Part shown: positions 44,894-55,875 of the stretch, one piece after another
How positions within the stretch are numbered: position 1 is the stretch's first letter
Layout: each line of letters starts with the position of its first letter
NCBI GenBank assembly: GCA_016710135.1
Contig: JADJLM010000001.1
Location: 682,001-746,000 of the forward strand
Length of the DNA: 64,000 nt
Direction of reading: 5' to 3'
Source of the DNA: Nitrosomonas sp.
GTDB lineage: Bacteria > Pseudomonadota > Gammaproteobacteria > Burkholderiales > Nitrosomonadaceae
Made by a program: the position numbers and the translations under genes
The notes under the pieces: generated by a model
What the model saw: the letters and a program-made list of their open reading frames with translations, nothing else
Databases searched by the model: none
Told to the model about the DNA's origin: nothing

Positions 44894-47604
44894 CTAATTA
44901 TTTAGTAATTGCCTGAGTACATAAGGTAGGATACCGCCTTGGTAGTAGTACTCCACTTCAATGGCTGTATCGATTCGGCAAGTTAATTGAACTTGGCTTT
45001 GCCCCCCGCCTGGTCGATGGATGATCAATGTAACCGTTTGCTGAGGTTGAATGGTTTCAATACCTTTAATATCGAAAAATTCATCTCCGGTAATATTAAG
45101 GGTTTGGATGCTATCATTTTCCTTAAACTGCAATGGGAGCACTCCCATGCCGACGAGATTGCTACGATGAATACGCTCGTAGCTTTCCGCGATAACCGCT
45201 TTAACACCAAGTAATTGAGTTCCCTTGGCTGCCCAATCACGACTGGATCCTGTGCCATATTCCTTGCCAGCAAATAGCAGTGTTGGTGTTGCTTGCTCTA
45301 TGTAACGCATGGCAGCATCGTATATTGACATCTGCTGACTTTCATTCGAGTTGGCTTGCCTAAATAAGGCAATACCGCCTTCACTACCGGGTATCATCAA
45401 ATTCTTAATTCTTACATTGGCAAATGTGCCACGCATCATGATATGGTGATTGCCACGACGTGAGCCATAGCTATTGAAATCGGCCTTGACAACGTGGTGA
45501 TCTAATAAATATTTACCTGCAGGTGAAACATCTTTGATCGCGCCAGCAGGCTGATGTGGTCAGTTGTCACGGAATCACCAAAAAGGCAAGCGCACGTGCA
45601 TCCGTTATTTCAGTTGAACGATGAGTCTGTGTTGGCTGGAGTGAGAAATCTTGGAAAAAGGGGTTCCGCGATATAAGTCGATTCAGGCCAATCGTATAAT
45701 TTTCCTGAAACAGCGGTAATATTGTTCCAAAGTGTGTGATCTTTCGTTAAATCACGATAAAGTTCTCGGAAAGTATTTGCTTGCATGGCATATTTCATTA
45801 GCTCATGAATTTCAGCACTCGTTGGCCAAATATCATGCAACCAAATGGGTTGATTACCATTGCCGATACCGATTGGCTCAGTAGTAAGGTCTTTTAATAC
45901 GGTACCTGCAATCGCATATGCGACAACCAACGGTGGAGAGGCTAGAAAATTAGCGCGTATATTGGCATGAATACGAGCCTCAAAATTGCGATTTCCAGAT
46001 AGAACGGCTGAACAGATCAAATCTTCTTTTACGATACTTTCCTCAATTGATTCAGGAAGTGGACCGGAGTTACCAATACAGGTTGTACAGCCATAACCTG
46101 CGATATTAAAACCTAACCGCTCTAAGTAAGGGAGTAATCCTGCAGCAGTAAGATAAGCAGTGACTACTCTAGACCCCGGAGCGAGTGAAGTTTTAATATG
46201 GCGTTTAACTGATAGTCCTTTCTCAATGGCTTTTTTGGCAAGCAATCCTGCAGCGATTAGCACGCTTGGGTTTGATGTATTGGTACAGGATGTGATTGCG
46301 GCAATGAGCACATCACCATGGTGTAACTCAATCGGTTGATTCAACGCTTTATGAATTGTAGGGTAGCGCTGCGTTAACAGCTCAGGTGATTTACCGTAGC
46401 CATTTTCGGTGACTGGTTTGCTAAAGAGTGTCGAAAAGGTCATTTTTAGTTGATTGATGGGAATTCGATCCTGTGGTCGCTTAGGTCCAGCCAAAGAAGG
46501 TACAATGGTGTCTAAATTCAAATGAAGCACTTGACTGTAATCGATATCGCCTTCTTGAGGGATGCCATAGAGTCCTTGTGCTTTAAAATAACTTTCAAGA
46601 GCTACAATTTCCTCAGCAGCTCGTCCTGTATGTTTAAAGTATTGGATGGTCGTATCATCAATGGGGAAAAAACCCATGGTTGCGCCATATTCTGGCGCCA
46701 TGTTGGCGATAGTCGCGCGATCTGGCAGGCTTAATGAGACAGTACCCTCTCCATAAAACTCGACAAACTTTCCAACTACGTTTGCTTTGCGAAGCATTTC
46801 AGTAATGGTGAGCACCAAATCGGTCGCGGTCACGCCTTCACGTAATTGTCCTGTCAAGTTGACACCAACGACATCAGGTGTTAGAAAATAGACAGGCTGA
46901 CCGAGCATTCCAGCTTCTGCTTCGATACCGCCTACACCCCATCCCACAACGCCGATACCGTTGATCATTGTGGTGTGTGAATCGGTACCGACTAGTGTGT
47001 CTGGATAAATCAAACCTTGTTTTTGATGAACGCCTCTGGCAAGGTATTCCAGATTGACCTGATGTACGATACCGATACCTGGTGGAACTACTTTGAACGT
47101 ATCAAAAGCTTGCATACCCCATTTGATAAATTGGTAGCGTTCCTTATTGCGCTCAAATTCGATTTCCATATTGTGAGCAAGTGCTTGTTTATCACCGTAG
47201 TAATCAACTTGCACGGAATGATCAACGACTAAATCAACAGGGACCAGAGGTTCAATCCGATTGGGATCTTTGCCTAATCGCATGGTGGCACTTCGCATTG
47301 CCGCTAAATCAACTAATAGCGGAACCCCTGTAAAATCTTGTAAAACAATACGCGCTACCACAAATGGAATCTCAAAAATACGCGCTGCGTTGGGTTCCCA
47401 TCCAGCAAGTTGTTTGATGTGGGATTCCGTAATTTTTTTGCCGTCAAAATTTCGAAGCACGGATTCTAATATGATACGAATCGAAACCGGTAATCGTGAA
47501 ATGTTACCCAGTCCTGCTTCTTCAAGCGCTGATAAGGCATAGTATTGAAGTGATTTACTGGGAAGCTGCAGTGTTTTAAGTGAATTAAAAATATTATGAT
47601 TCAT
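44894..47604 (-). CDS. acnA: Aconitate hydratase A, three frameshifts
   Basis: Iron-sulfur enzyme of the citric-acid cycle that isomerises citrate and isocitrate. The N-terminal ~645 residues are intact and include the cluster ligands in TSCTNTSNPSV and YGCTTCIGNSGPL. Three single-base breaks follow: an extra base in GGGG 45661-45664, a missing base in A5 45580-45584 and a missing base at GG 45549-45550. Correcting them gives FFQDFSLQPTQ..., GDSVTTDHISPAGAIKDV and KYLLDHHVVKADFNSYGSRR, joining the swivel domain (GTGSSRDWAAKGTQLLGVKA) to the stop at 44894. The joined protein has about 900 residues, the normal AcnA size. The breaks are most likely technical, given that the flanks are fully conserved. 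Confidence 0.92.
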
Positions 47605-47713
47605 ATAGTGTGTACCTCAAAGGATGGCTTAAGTAATCAATCCTGGTTTATGATGTCTCGTTTTGAGTTTATCATTCCAATCCTATTTGCTACAAAAAAT
47701 AAGGTAAAAAAAG

Positions 47714-48610
47714 ATGAATATCGCGCAATTGAATCAAAATTTTGGGATCACGAATACAGTCAGATTTGTTGAAGGGCAGGGGGGATTACCGTTCATTCAG
47801 ATTAATACTGATAAAGCCCAAGCGCTCATTTCTGTATATGCAGGTCAAGTGCTTTCCTTTAAACCGGTTAACCAGGAAGCAGATTTAATGTTTTTGAGCA
47901 CCAAAGCTTATTACCAAGCTGGGAAAGCGATTAAAGGAGGAGTTCCTATCTGCTGGCCATGGTTTGGTGCTGATCCAGAAGGAAAGGGCGACCTGCTCAT
48001 GGTTTTGTTCGAAATCGGATGTGGGAAGTTATCGAAACTGGGGTTAATCCACTAGGTGAGGTTAAAGTTACACTTGGTCTAAATGATACTCCTGAAACAC
48101 AAGCAATCTGGCCTTACGCATTTCAGTTGAGGCTTATCATTACAATCAGTGATACATTGAACCTGGAATTAACCACACAATACAGGTGGTCAAGTATTTA
48201 CCATTACACAGGCGTTCCACACCTATTTCGGTGTCAAGGATATTCATCATGCAACTGTTACTGGATTGGACGGTAAATCGTATCTTGATAAAGTCGATGC
48301 AGGAAACCAAAAACTACAATCAGGTGATGTAAAAATCAGTTCAGAAGTGGATCGAATTTATTTAAAGGTTAGTAATGATTTAATTATTCGTGACGCGGCG
48401 CTGAAGCGGGAAATTATCATTCGTTCCCAAGGTAGCCAAACGGCAGTGGTATGGAATCCTTGGGAGAAAATTTCGAAGGAAATGGCTGATTTATTGGACG
48501 ATGATTATTCACGTCTGCTTTGTGTTGAAACGACTAATGCAGCAACAGATGCTATTTTGATTCAACCTGGAAATCGGTTTAGTTTGATCGCTCAATACCA
48601 GGTAAAGTAG
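47714..48610 (+). CDS. Glucose-6-phosphate 1-epimerase (YeaD-like), two frame breaks
   Basis: Aldose-1-epimerase-fold enzyme that interconverts anomers of hexose 6-phosphates. The order of conserved blocks is KGGVPICWPWFGADP, PAHGFVRNRMWEV, AFHTYFGVKDI (catalytic His region) and VVWNPWEKISKEM. The frame breaks at GGG 47986-47988 (one base short) and again near 48179-48180 (one extra or two missing bases). The joined protein is about 298 residues, the normal size. It is divergent from acnA, and its last 32 bp overlap the convergent ampD gene. Broken housekeeping-type enzymes are a pattern in this window, so technical error is favoured. Confidence 0.85.
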
Positions 48611-49166
48611 ATGTTGTTACCGGAGTGAAAGCTTGAATGGCTTCGTGAAAGCGTTGCCAATCAAAGAATGGGCCGGGATCCGTTTTGCGGGTTGGAGCAA
48701 TGTCAGCGTGACCCACAATATGCGTAATTGGGTAAGCTTTTAGTAATGCTTTTGTTAAGGCAACTAATTGGATATATTGAATCGATTCAAAGGGAATAGT
48801 ATCGGATCCTTCTAACTCAACTCCAATTGAAAAATCATTACAGCGTTCTACCCCTTGCCAGCAGGATTGACCGGCATGCCATGCGCGTTTAGCGCAGGAA
48901 ACAAACTGTATGATTTCACCTTGACGACGAATGAGAAAATGGCTCGAAACTTTCAAATCACGTAATCCAGCGTAATAGGGATGAGCGCCATCATCGAGTT
49001 GATTGGTAAACAACTCGATGATGGCGTTTCCACTAAAATCATTAGGGGGAAGGCTAATGTTGTGGATAACTAATAAACGAATGGCGGTTCCGGATGGTCG
49101 CTCATCAAAATTAGGCGATGGGATTTGAATGACATCTTGAAGGTAGCCGGCCAAGTTGATTTTCAT
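48579..49166 (-). CDS. ampD: 1,6-anhydro-N-acetylmuramyl-L-alanine amidase
   Basis: Cytoplasmic zinc amidase that recycles cell-wall muropeptides by cutting the peptide from anhydro-MurNAc; it indirectly controls AmpC-type responses. At 195 residues it has the zinc ligands H35 (LLVIHNISLPP) and the later His and Asp in HIVGHADIAPTRKTDPGPFF, and SIGVELEG as family signature. It has no signal peptide, as expected for the AmpD branch. It overlaps the end of the epimerase gene and diverges from tmk. Confidence 0.93.
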   Translation of the reverse strand: MKINLAGYLQDVIQIPSPNFDERPSGTAIRLLVIHNISLPPNDFSGNAIIELFTNQLDDGAHPYYAGLRDLKVSSHFLIRRQGEIIQFVSCAKRAWHAGQSCWQGVERCNDFSIGVELEGSDTIPFESIQYIQLVALTKALLKAYPITHIVGHADIAPTRKTDPGPFFDWQRFHEAIQAFTPVTTSTLPGIERSN

Positions 49167-49243
49167 CGATTAATTGTTTTTATGTTGATAAAACAAGCCA
49201 TATCATAATCTAAATTAAGCATGATCCTATCGCTTACTCGCAT

Positions 49244-49876
49244 ATGGAAAACGGGAAATTTATTACTTTAGAAGGTATTGATGGGGCAGGGAAGAGTACT
49301 CATCTCGAATGGATAGCCAATTATTTGGGCGGTAAGGGTATTCGTGTATTGACGACTCGCGAGCCGGGTGGAACCCAATTGGGAGAACACATTCGTAGTC
49401 TGTTATTAGATCACCGCCAGATGATGCATGCTGAAACAGAAACATTACTTATGTTCGCAGCACGACGTGAGCATCTGGATAAAGTGATCCTACCTGCACT
49501 AAATCAAGGCGACTGGGTGATATCAGACCGATTTACAGATGCCAGCTATGCTTATCAAGGCGGGGGAAGGGGTGTTTTAATCGATAGGTTACAAATTTTG
49601 GAAAGTTGGGTGCAGGGTAAATTCCAACCTGATTTGACGCTCTATTTTGATTTATCGATCGAAGTGGCACGACGTCGGATGCAATCTATCAAAATTGCAG
49701 ATCGATTTGAGAAAGAGCAAAATGATTTCTTTCATCGAGTAAGAGCTGCGTATATTACTAGAGCAAGCCAATTTCCGGAGCGGATACAAATTCTCGATGC
49801 GAGTCATTCGATCGATGACATTACCGATCAGTTGGAAAGAATACTACAGCCTTTGTTGATCAGCCTTAAACCATGA
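49244..49876 (+). CDS. tmk: Thymidylate kinase
   Basis: Phosphorylates dTMP to dTDP for DNA synthesis. The 210-residue protein has the P-loop LEGIDGAGKSTHLEW, TREPGGTQLGE, and the lid region SDRFTDASYAYQGGGRG. Its stop overlaps the holB start by 4 bp (ATGA), the classical tmk-holB coupling. Confidence 0.96.
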   Translation: MENGKFITLEGIDGAGKSTHLEWIANYLGGKGIRVLTTREPGGTQLGEHIRSLLLDHRQMMHAETETLLMFAARREHLDKVILPALNQGDWVISDRFTDASYAYQGGGRGVLIDRLQILESWVQGKFQPDLTLYFDLSIEVARRRMQSIKIADRFEKEQNDFFHRVRAAYITRASQFPERIQILDASHSIDDITDQLERILQPLLISLKP

Positions 49877-50916
49877 ACCAACTTTATCCTTGGCAACGCT
49901 CGATCTGGTCTCAGATTCGTAATAACGCGATCACTAAGGCGCAGGCCTTCATATTCAGTGGGAGAAAAGGAATAGGTCAACTTGAATTTTCCAATTATCT
50001 TGCCAAATCACTATTATGCGAACAACCAACTCAAACGCAGTATGCTTGTGGTAACTGCAGGAGTTGTCAATGGTTTGAGCAAGGGATTCATCCTAATTTT
50101 TATCGATTAGAGCCAGAAGCGTGGGTCGAATTTGATGCAGATGCAGCACAAACATTCAATGATTCGAAACAACCGAGTGAGGAAACAAGCTCAAAAAAGA
50201 AACTGAGTCAGCAAATTACGATAGATCAAACGCGTCACCTCGATCAATTTCTTTATTTATCCGCACACCAGTCAGCGCGTAAAATCATTTTAATTCATCC
50301 AGCCGATTGCATGAATATTCCAGCAGCAAATGCGATGTTGAAGAAGATTGAAGAACCGCCACCGCAGGTACTATTTTTTTTGGTGACGGATCGTTTGCAA
50401 ACTTTGTTGCCGACGATTGTCAGTCGATGTATGAGAATTACATTACCTCACCCAGATAGACTATCAGTAAAGGATTGGTTGCACCAGGAAGGTATTGATG
50501 AGAGTTCTATCGATCTTAGTTGGTTTGGTACTTCACCTCAATTGGTAAAGCGCTATTTCGAGGCAGATTATTTAACCTATCATGCAGAATTGATAGCGGG
50601 AATCAGTTCGCCTATGCAGCTTGATCCTATCGCATTGGCAGAGAAGCTCTATAAGCTCGAATTATCAATGATTGTTAGTTGGCTACAGAAATGGTGCTAC
50701 GACTTAGTAAGTCATCAAATGATAGGTATGGTTTACTACCATCGTCGTTATGAAACAGCGATCAAAACAATCGTGGCAAAGACTGAACCAAAACAACTTA
50801 TCGATTTCTGGAAACAATTAACGCAGTTTCAGCAATTGTCAAAACATCCTTTAAATACGCGGTTATTTCTTGAAGAACTGTTATTAGCTTATGTTAAAAC
50901 TTGTTCTCGAAATTAA
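49873..50916 (+). CDS. holB: DNA polymerase III delta-prime subunit
   Basis: Clamp-loader subunit. The 347-residue AAA+ protein has a degenerate P-loop (FSGRKGIGQLEF), as normal for delta-prime, a zinc module built from CEQ...CGNCRSC, and the sensor regions NAMLKKIEEPPPQVLFFLVT and TIVSRCMRI. A polar insertion (QTFNDSKQPSEETSSKKK) lies after the zinc module. It is translated from an ATG overlapping the tmk stop, and ends at a bidirectional terminator shared with rne. Confidence 0.94.
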   Translation: MNQLYPWQRSIWSQIRNNAITKAQAFIFSGRKGIGQLEFSNYLAKSLLCEQPTQTQYACGNCRSCQWFEQGIHPNFYRLEPEAWVEFDADAAQTFNDSKQPSEETSSKKKLSQQITIDQTRHLDQFLYLSAHQSARKIILIHPADCMNIPAANAMLKKIEEPPPQVLFFLVTDRLQTLLPTIVSRCMRITLPHPDRLSVKDWLHQEGIDESSIDLSWFGTSPQLVKRYFEADYLTYHAELIAGISSPMQLDPIALAEKLYKLELSMIVSWLQKWCYDLVSHQMIGMVYYHRRYETAIKTIVAKTEPKQLIDFWKQLTQFQQLSKHPLNTRLFLEELLLAYVKTCSRN

Positions 50917-50934
50917 ATTATATGAATACAGTTT

Positions 50935-50964
50935 AAAAAGGGAATAGTGACTATTCCCTTTTTT
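50935..50964. terminator. Bidirectional rho-independent terminator
   Basis: AAAAAGGGAATAG (50935-50947), loop TGA, CTATTCCCTTTTT plus T: a near-perfect self-complementary hairpin with A and T tracts on both sides. It ends holB on the plus strand and rne on the minus strand. Confidence 0.92.
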
Positions 50965-50972
50965 GTTGGTTA

Positions 50973-53605
50973 TTAATCTTTAGTTTCGACTTGGACTAAT
51001 AATCCCGCTGCTTCAGTAGTATTTATTTTTGCTGAAGTAGTTTTTCGACGTGGTTTTCTGGCCAAAACAATTTCTTCATCCAAATTTTCTGATACTTTTT
51101 CTTGAACTGTTTCTATCATGACAAGCCCACTCTTAGATAAATCAGGTAAATCGATTACAATCGGTGCAGTAACCGTAGTTGGTTTAGACGTAGATACCGA
51201 ATCAACCGAAAATTGATCTTGCCTAACTTGGCTAATCGCTTTAATAGAAAAATCTTGAGCTTCAGTTAGGTCAACTTTTTCGATGTGTGGCGGTGGCGAT
51301 GATTCTTGTAATCGATGTTCAGTCCAAGTATCAGAGTCTATGAGTTGCTGAGGCTCAGGGTTAGCTGCATTGACAGCTTCGATACCCGGTTGAATTACTA
51401 CTACTGGAGAGGGTTCAGTGGATTCAATTGCTATTGAAGTGATCGCATCTGTTGTATGAGAAGTCGTTTCTAGCGTTTCGGTAGCAGTCATTGGCCGAGA
51501 CCGATCAGACCGATTACGCTGTCTTCCCCCTCGGCGTCTGCGCGAGCGACTACTTTTCTCTTCCGTTTGATTGCTTGGTTTAGAACCATTTTCTGTTGAT
51601 CCTGGTTCATGATTGGAGAGTTGATTTGATGCAAGTCCGATTTCATCGTGCAAAACTTGCGAATTAAGGTTCTCGTTTGATTGGCTTGTTAATGCCTCAT
51701 CGCGATTGGAAGTAAGGTCAGACCTCGATTCTTGCAACAAGATACTTTCTGAATCATGATGTGCCTCTTTTTGAACTTCATTTAAATTAGTTCGTTTGCG
51801 TTGATCGTTGATAGGCATTTCTTTGTTTCGCCCATTACGACCACGTTCTCTACGTCCTCTACCGCGTTCACGCTGAGAAGATTTTTCTCGTGAGTGAACG
51901 GGAGAAATTTCTGATTGATTTTGTGCTTCATTTGTTGGTCTAAACCAGCTGAAGAATTTATCTAAAAAAGAAATAGGTTTTTCTTCACGAACGGGTGCTG
52001 GTTGCGTAGGGGTAATACCCTTAACAGCAGCTTGAGGGCGTATGGCTTTATTTTCTGAAGAAACTGAAGGGAGTGTTATTTCTTCAGCTACTTTCTCAAC
52101 CATTTCATAACTAGCTTGAGCCTCAGTTGACTTGATGTCCTCATGGCGGAGTCGGTTAATTTTGTAATTCGGCGTCTCTAAATAAATATTGGGAATGAGA
52201 ACGATATTTACTTTTGAGCCGTGCTTCAATATTATGGATTTCCGCACGTTTCTCGTTTAATAAATAGGTTGCGACATCGACTGGTAATTGAACGTGTAAA
52301 GCATTCGTATTTTCTTTCATGGCTTCTTCTTGAACAATTCGAAGAACATGTAAAGCAGACGAGTCCGTTCCTCGTATATGGCCTGTACCATGGCAACGTG
52401 TACAAGTTATGTAATTACTTTCACCTAATGAAGGGCGTAGTCGTTGACGAGATAACTCTAATAGACCAAAGCGAGAAATTTTACCGACTTGAATTCGTGC
52501 GCGATCAACGTGCAAAGCTTCCTGAAGACGTACTTCTACTTCCCGCTGGTTTCGCGCTACCTCCATATCGATAAAATCAATTACGATGAGTCCACCTAAA
52601 TCGCGTAGTCTTAACTGTCGAGCAATCTCATCTGCAGCTTCTAAGTTAGTATTCAATGCTGTATTTTCAATATCCGTACCGCGAATGGCTTTCGCTGAAT
52701 TGACATCGATCGACACCAACGCTTCAGTATGATCAATAACGATCGATCCTCCAGATGGTAGTGAAACTTGCCGCGAATAGGCAGTCTCGATTTGATGTTC
52801 AATTTGAAATCGAGAAAATAATGGAACATCATCTTGGTAGAGCTTGAGTCGATCTACATTATTGGGCATAACATGAGCCATAAATTGACGTGCCTGATCA
52901 TAGATTTCAGGATTGTCGATCAATATCTCACCGATTTCATGGTAAAAATAGTCACGAATCGCGCGAATGACTAAACTGCTTTCTTGATAAATTAGAAATA
53001 CACCATGCTGGTTATTTGCTGCTTCTTCGATCGCATGCCAGAGTTGCGTCAAATAATTTAAGTCCCATTGCAGCTCTTCTTCATTGCGGCCAATCCCAGC
53101 TGTCCGAGCAATGATACTCATGCCATCTGGTATTTGGAGTCGGCCAATAATGTCTCTAAGCTCGGCACGCTCATCGGCATTAACCCGCCGTGAAATACCA
53201 CCACCCCGAGGATTATTGGGCATAAGCACGAGATAGCGGCCGGCTAATGAAATATAAGTTGTGAGTGCCGCACCTTTGTTACCTCGCTCATCTTTATCGA
53301 CCTGGACGATTAATTCCTGACCTTCACGAAGATGCTCATGAATGCGATGACTTGAAGTTTCTGATTGGTTTTCAATGACCGTTAGATCAATTTCCTTATA
53401 AGGAAGAAATCCATGGCGATCTCCACCATAATCGACAAAGGCTGCTTCTAAGCCAGGTTCTAGTCGAGTGATTACAGCTTTATAAATATTACTTTTCGTT
53501 GTTCCTTTCCAACTGATTCAATATCGAGATCAATTAATTTTGTCCATCTACAATCGCAACCCGCAACTCTTCAGGTTGTGTTGCATTAAATAACATTCGT
53601 TTCAT
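50973..53605 (-). CDS. rne: Ribonuclease E, three frameshifts
   Basis: Essential endoribonuclease and scaffold of the RNA degradosome. The N-terminus MKRMLFNATQPEELRVAIV begins at ATG 53605 after GGGAGAAA. Missing single bases in TTTT 53538-53541 and TTTT 53493-53496 interrupt the S1 domain; correcting them gives KLIDLDIESV and NIYKAVITRLEPGLEAAFVD. The catalytic part shows VSIDVNSAKAIRG and LGGLIVIDFIDM (acidic residues) and the zinc-link CTRCHGTGHIRG. An extra base in TTTT 52212-52215 separates the catalytic half from the C-terminal half; correcting it gives RLKVNIVLIPNIYLETPNY. The C-terminal ~400 residues are disordered and Arg-rich (SRRRRGGRQRNRS), the RNA-binding and partner-docking arm. 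The joined protein is about 877 residues. Confidence 0.92.
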
Positions 53606-54204
53606 TATTTTCTCCCGCGCTCAATTAACGGGCAGGTTGCTAATTTCAGCTAAGTAGTTCCAAAGGGAATGACATATTTTCAGGTTATCGTGTAAACATA
53701 AATCATAAAATACAATCGGGTTGTCGTTTCCCTATCGTTCGAGTAATCAATTTACCAAGTTAGATAAGCATTTTTTGATAAATGCGACTAACACTAACTT
53801 AGTTTCCTGTAATCGTTAAATCACCCACGCTATACTTTATAAACCTGTTGTACTAACAGGCTTAGTGAGATATTGCGGTGAAAGTCAAATTTTCTACTTG
53901 CTGTAGCATCGGGTAAGAATTTATTCATGGCAAATTTCGGCAAAGTTATTCCTACTGTAAGGTACTACAAAATTTGTAAATAAATCCTTGATGTGCTTTG
54001 AGCGCGCAATTCATTTATTATCGCTACTTGATAAGGTGAGCGACATTAACCAGATTTGATGCTGATTCTTTTCAGCGTTGTCAAATCTACCCATGGCTAA
54101 ATCTTGTTTAGTGTAAGTCATCATGTCAATGATTTGACGCATTAAATGATATAGGTATATCAATTCAATCAACAACTCAACCTAAAAGTATAGGTAAAAT
54201 TAAA
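53606..54204. other. Long divergent intergenic region (rne leader and rluC upstream region)
   Basis: About 600 bp without a gene between rne (minus) and rluC (plus). Long 5' leaders are usual for rne, where they mediate feedback by the enzyme, so much of this is probably the rne leader. An inverted repeat CCTGTT-GTACT-AACAGG lies near 53850, next to TATACTTTATAA on the plus strand. No small open frame with a good ribosome site is seen. Confidence 0.45.
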
Positions 54205-55176
54205 GTGTTAGGCAAAAAAAATATGCCAAATGCAGTTTATGTGGAAAATATTGATGAAAGATCTGAAGGTCAGCGTATCGATAATTTTCTTTTTAAGCAT
54301 TTAAAAGGTGTGCCTAAAAGCCACATTTATCAAATTTTGCGAAGTGGTCAAGTTCGCGTCAATAGCAAGCGAATTACGGTAGATTACCGGCTACAATTGC
54401 ATGACGCTGTTCGTATTCCACCGCTTAAATTAACCTTAAAATCAGAATCAACCAGAATTCTACCACGTGCTAATTCTACTCGTTTCGAGAAATTATATGA
54501 AGATGAATGGTTGATTGCTATCAATAAACCTGCAGGAATGGCAGTCCACGGTGGTAGTGGAGTCAGTTATGGGGTAATCGAGCAATTGCGACAAGATTAC
54601 TCCGAGTGGAAATTTCTTGAATTAGTACACCGCCTTGATCGAGATACTTCAGGTGTCTTAATGTTGGCTAAGAAGCGTAGTGCTTTGGTGGGACTGCATC
54701 AGCAAATTCGAGAAGGCTCGGTTCAGAAGTTTTACTGGGCGATGGTTAAAGGAAAATGGGTCAACGCAAAGCAAAGTGTGAAATTGTCGCTAAATAAATT
54801 TGTGACAGCGCAGGGTGAACGGCGCGTTGCTGTTACGGAAGGAAGAAATCAAGATACAAAAGATTTATTTTCACACACGATATTTACACTCGAACAGCAT
54901 TGGACTGATTATAGTTTGCTAAAAGCTGAGTTAAAAACAGGGCGCACACATCAAATACGTGTCCATTTAGCGCATCTCGGTTTTCCGATTGTAGGTGATG
55001 AGAAATATGGAGATTTCGATTTTAACCGACAGTTGATGAAAAAGGATCAAAGATTTAAACGGATGTTTTTACATGCGGAAACAATAGAATTTATTCACCC
55101 GGTAACAAATGTTGTTTTAAAAGTGACGGCACCCTTATCTAAAGAATGGGATGAGTTTATTGATTGGCTTAAATAG
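54205..55176 (+). CDS. rluC: Large-subunit pseudouridine synthase RluC-type
   Basis: Makes pseudouridines in 23S rRNA. The 323-residue protein has an N-terminal S4 RNA-binding domain (RIDNFLFKHLKGVPKSHIYQ), then the RluA-type catalytic domain with the active Asp in VHRLDRDTSGVLML, and the conserved LKTGRTHQIRVHLAHLGFPI. The start may be GTG 54205 or ATG 54223; the S4 domain begins soon after either. The rne-rluC divergent pairing is conserved in proteobacteria. Confidence 0.93.
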   Translation: MLGKKNMPNAVYVENIDERSEGQRIDNFLFKHLKGVPKSHIYQILRSGQVRVNSKRITVDYRLQLHDAVRIPPLKLTLKSESTRILPRANSTRFEKLYEDEWLIAINKPAGMAVHGGSGVSYGVIEQLRQDYSEWKFLELVHRLDRDTSGVLMLAKKRSALVGLHQQIREGSVQKFYWAMVKGKWVNAKQSVKLSLNKFVTAQGERRVAVTEGRNQDTKDLFSHTIFTLEQHWTDYSLLKAELKTGRTHQIRVHLAHLGFPIVGDEKYGDFDFNRQLMKKDQRFKRMFLHAETIEFIHPVTNVVLKVTAPLSKEWDEFIDWLK

Positions 55177-55224
55177 AATTGTGATTAGGGTGTTCAAATA
55201 ATTTCTCTGTGGTAGATTAAGGTT

Positions 55225-55875
55225 TTAACCTTCTTTTTGAGTCTGCGGTTTAATCAAAGGATGCAACGCCTTCCAAATATTTTCAAGAATAATTGTTTGA
55301 GCTGCTGCATTCGGATGAATACCATCAGCAAGAAAGTAGTCACGTTTATCTGCAAATCCTTCGAGTAAGAATGGGATAAACGGCAGTTGATAGCGTGAGG
55401 AAAGTTGTTGGTAGAGATGGCGGAACTTTTGTGTATATGCGATGCCATAATTCGGCGGAAGCTGCATTCCAACCAGTATTGGGGCAGCATGATAGCGTTG
55501 ACACGTTTCGATGATCATTTCTAAGTTATCATTGATGGTTTGGATGGAAGTTCCCCGTAAACCATCATTGGCGCCTAAACCGATGATGATGATATTGGGT
55601 CTATGTGATTTGAGTGCTTGCTCAATTCGGTTACGACCTCCAAGTGTTGTTTCCCCGCTGATACTGATATTAATAACTTGATAGTTAGGCGATTCATTTT
55701 GTAGTTTGTTCTTAAGCAGCGCGACCCAACTGGATTCAGTTGATAATCCATAGCCTGCTGACAAGCTATCGCCCAGAATTAGAATGGTTATTTTGTCTTG
55801 ATGTGTATCAGCTTCGATCGAAGCTGGGAACGTAAAATTAACGAATAGAAAAATAATGCTAAGTAATATTTTCAT
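55225..55875 (-). CDS. tesA: TesA-like periplasmic SGNH esterase/thioesterase
   Basis: A 216-residue exported hydrolase of the TesA family (acyl-CoA thioesterase I, lysophospholipase, arylesterase). There is a signal peptide from the ATG at 55873-55875 (KILLSIIFLFVNFTFPASIEA), the nucleophile Ser in LGDSLSAGYGLS, then GANDGLRG and DGIHPNAAAQ with Asp and His. The chosen start gives a clean signal peptide; earlier in-frame codons lie deep within the divergent ABC gene. The starts of this gene and ybbA overlap by 20 bp, an arrangement also seen for tesA-ybbA in E. coli (divergent pair). Confidence 0.9.
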   Translation of the reverse strand: MKILLSIIFLFVNFTFPASIEADTHQDKITILILGDSLSAGYGLSTESSWVALLKNKLQNESPNYQVINISISGETTLGGRNRIEQALKSHRPNIIIIGLGANDGLRGTSIQTINDNLEMIIETCQRYHAAPILVGMQLPPNYGIAYTQKFRHLYQQLSSRYQLPFIPFLLEGFADKRDYFLADGIHPNAAAQTIILENIWKALHPLIKPQTQKEG

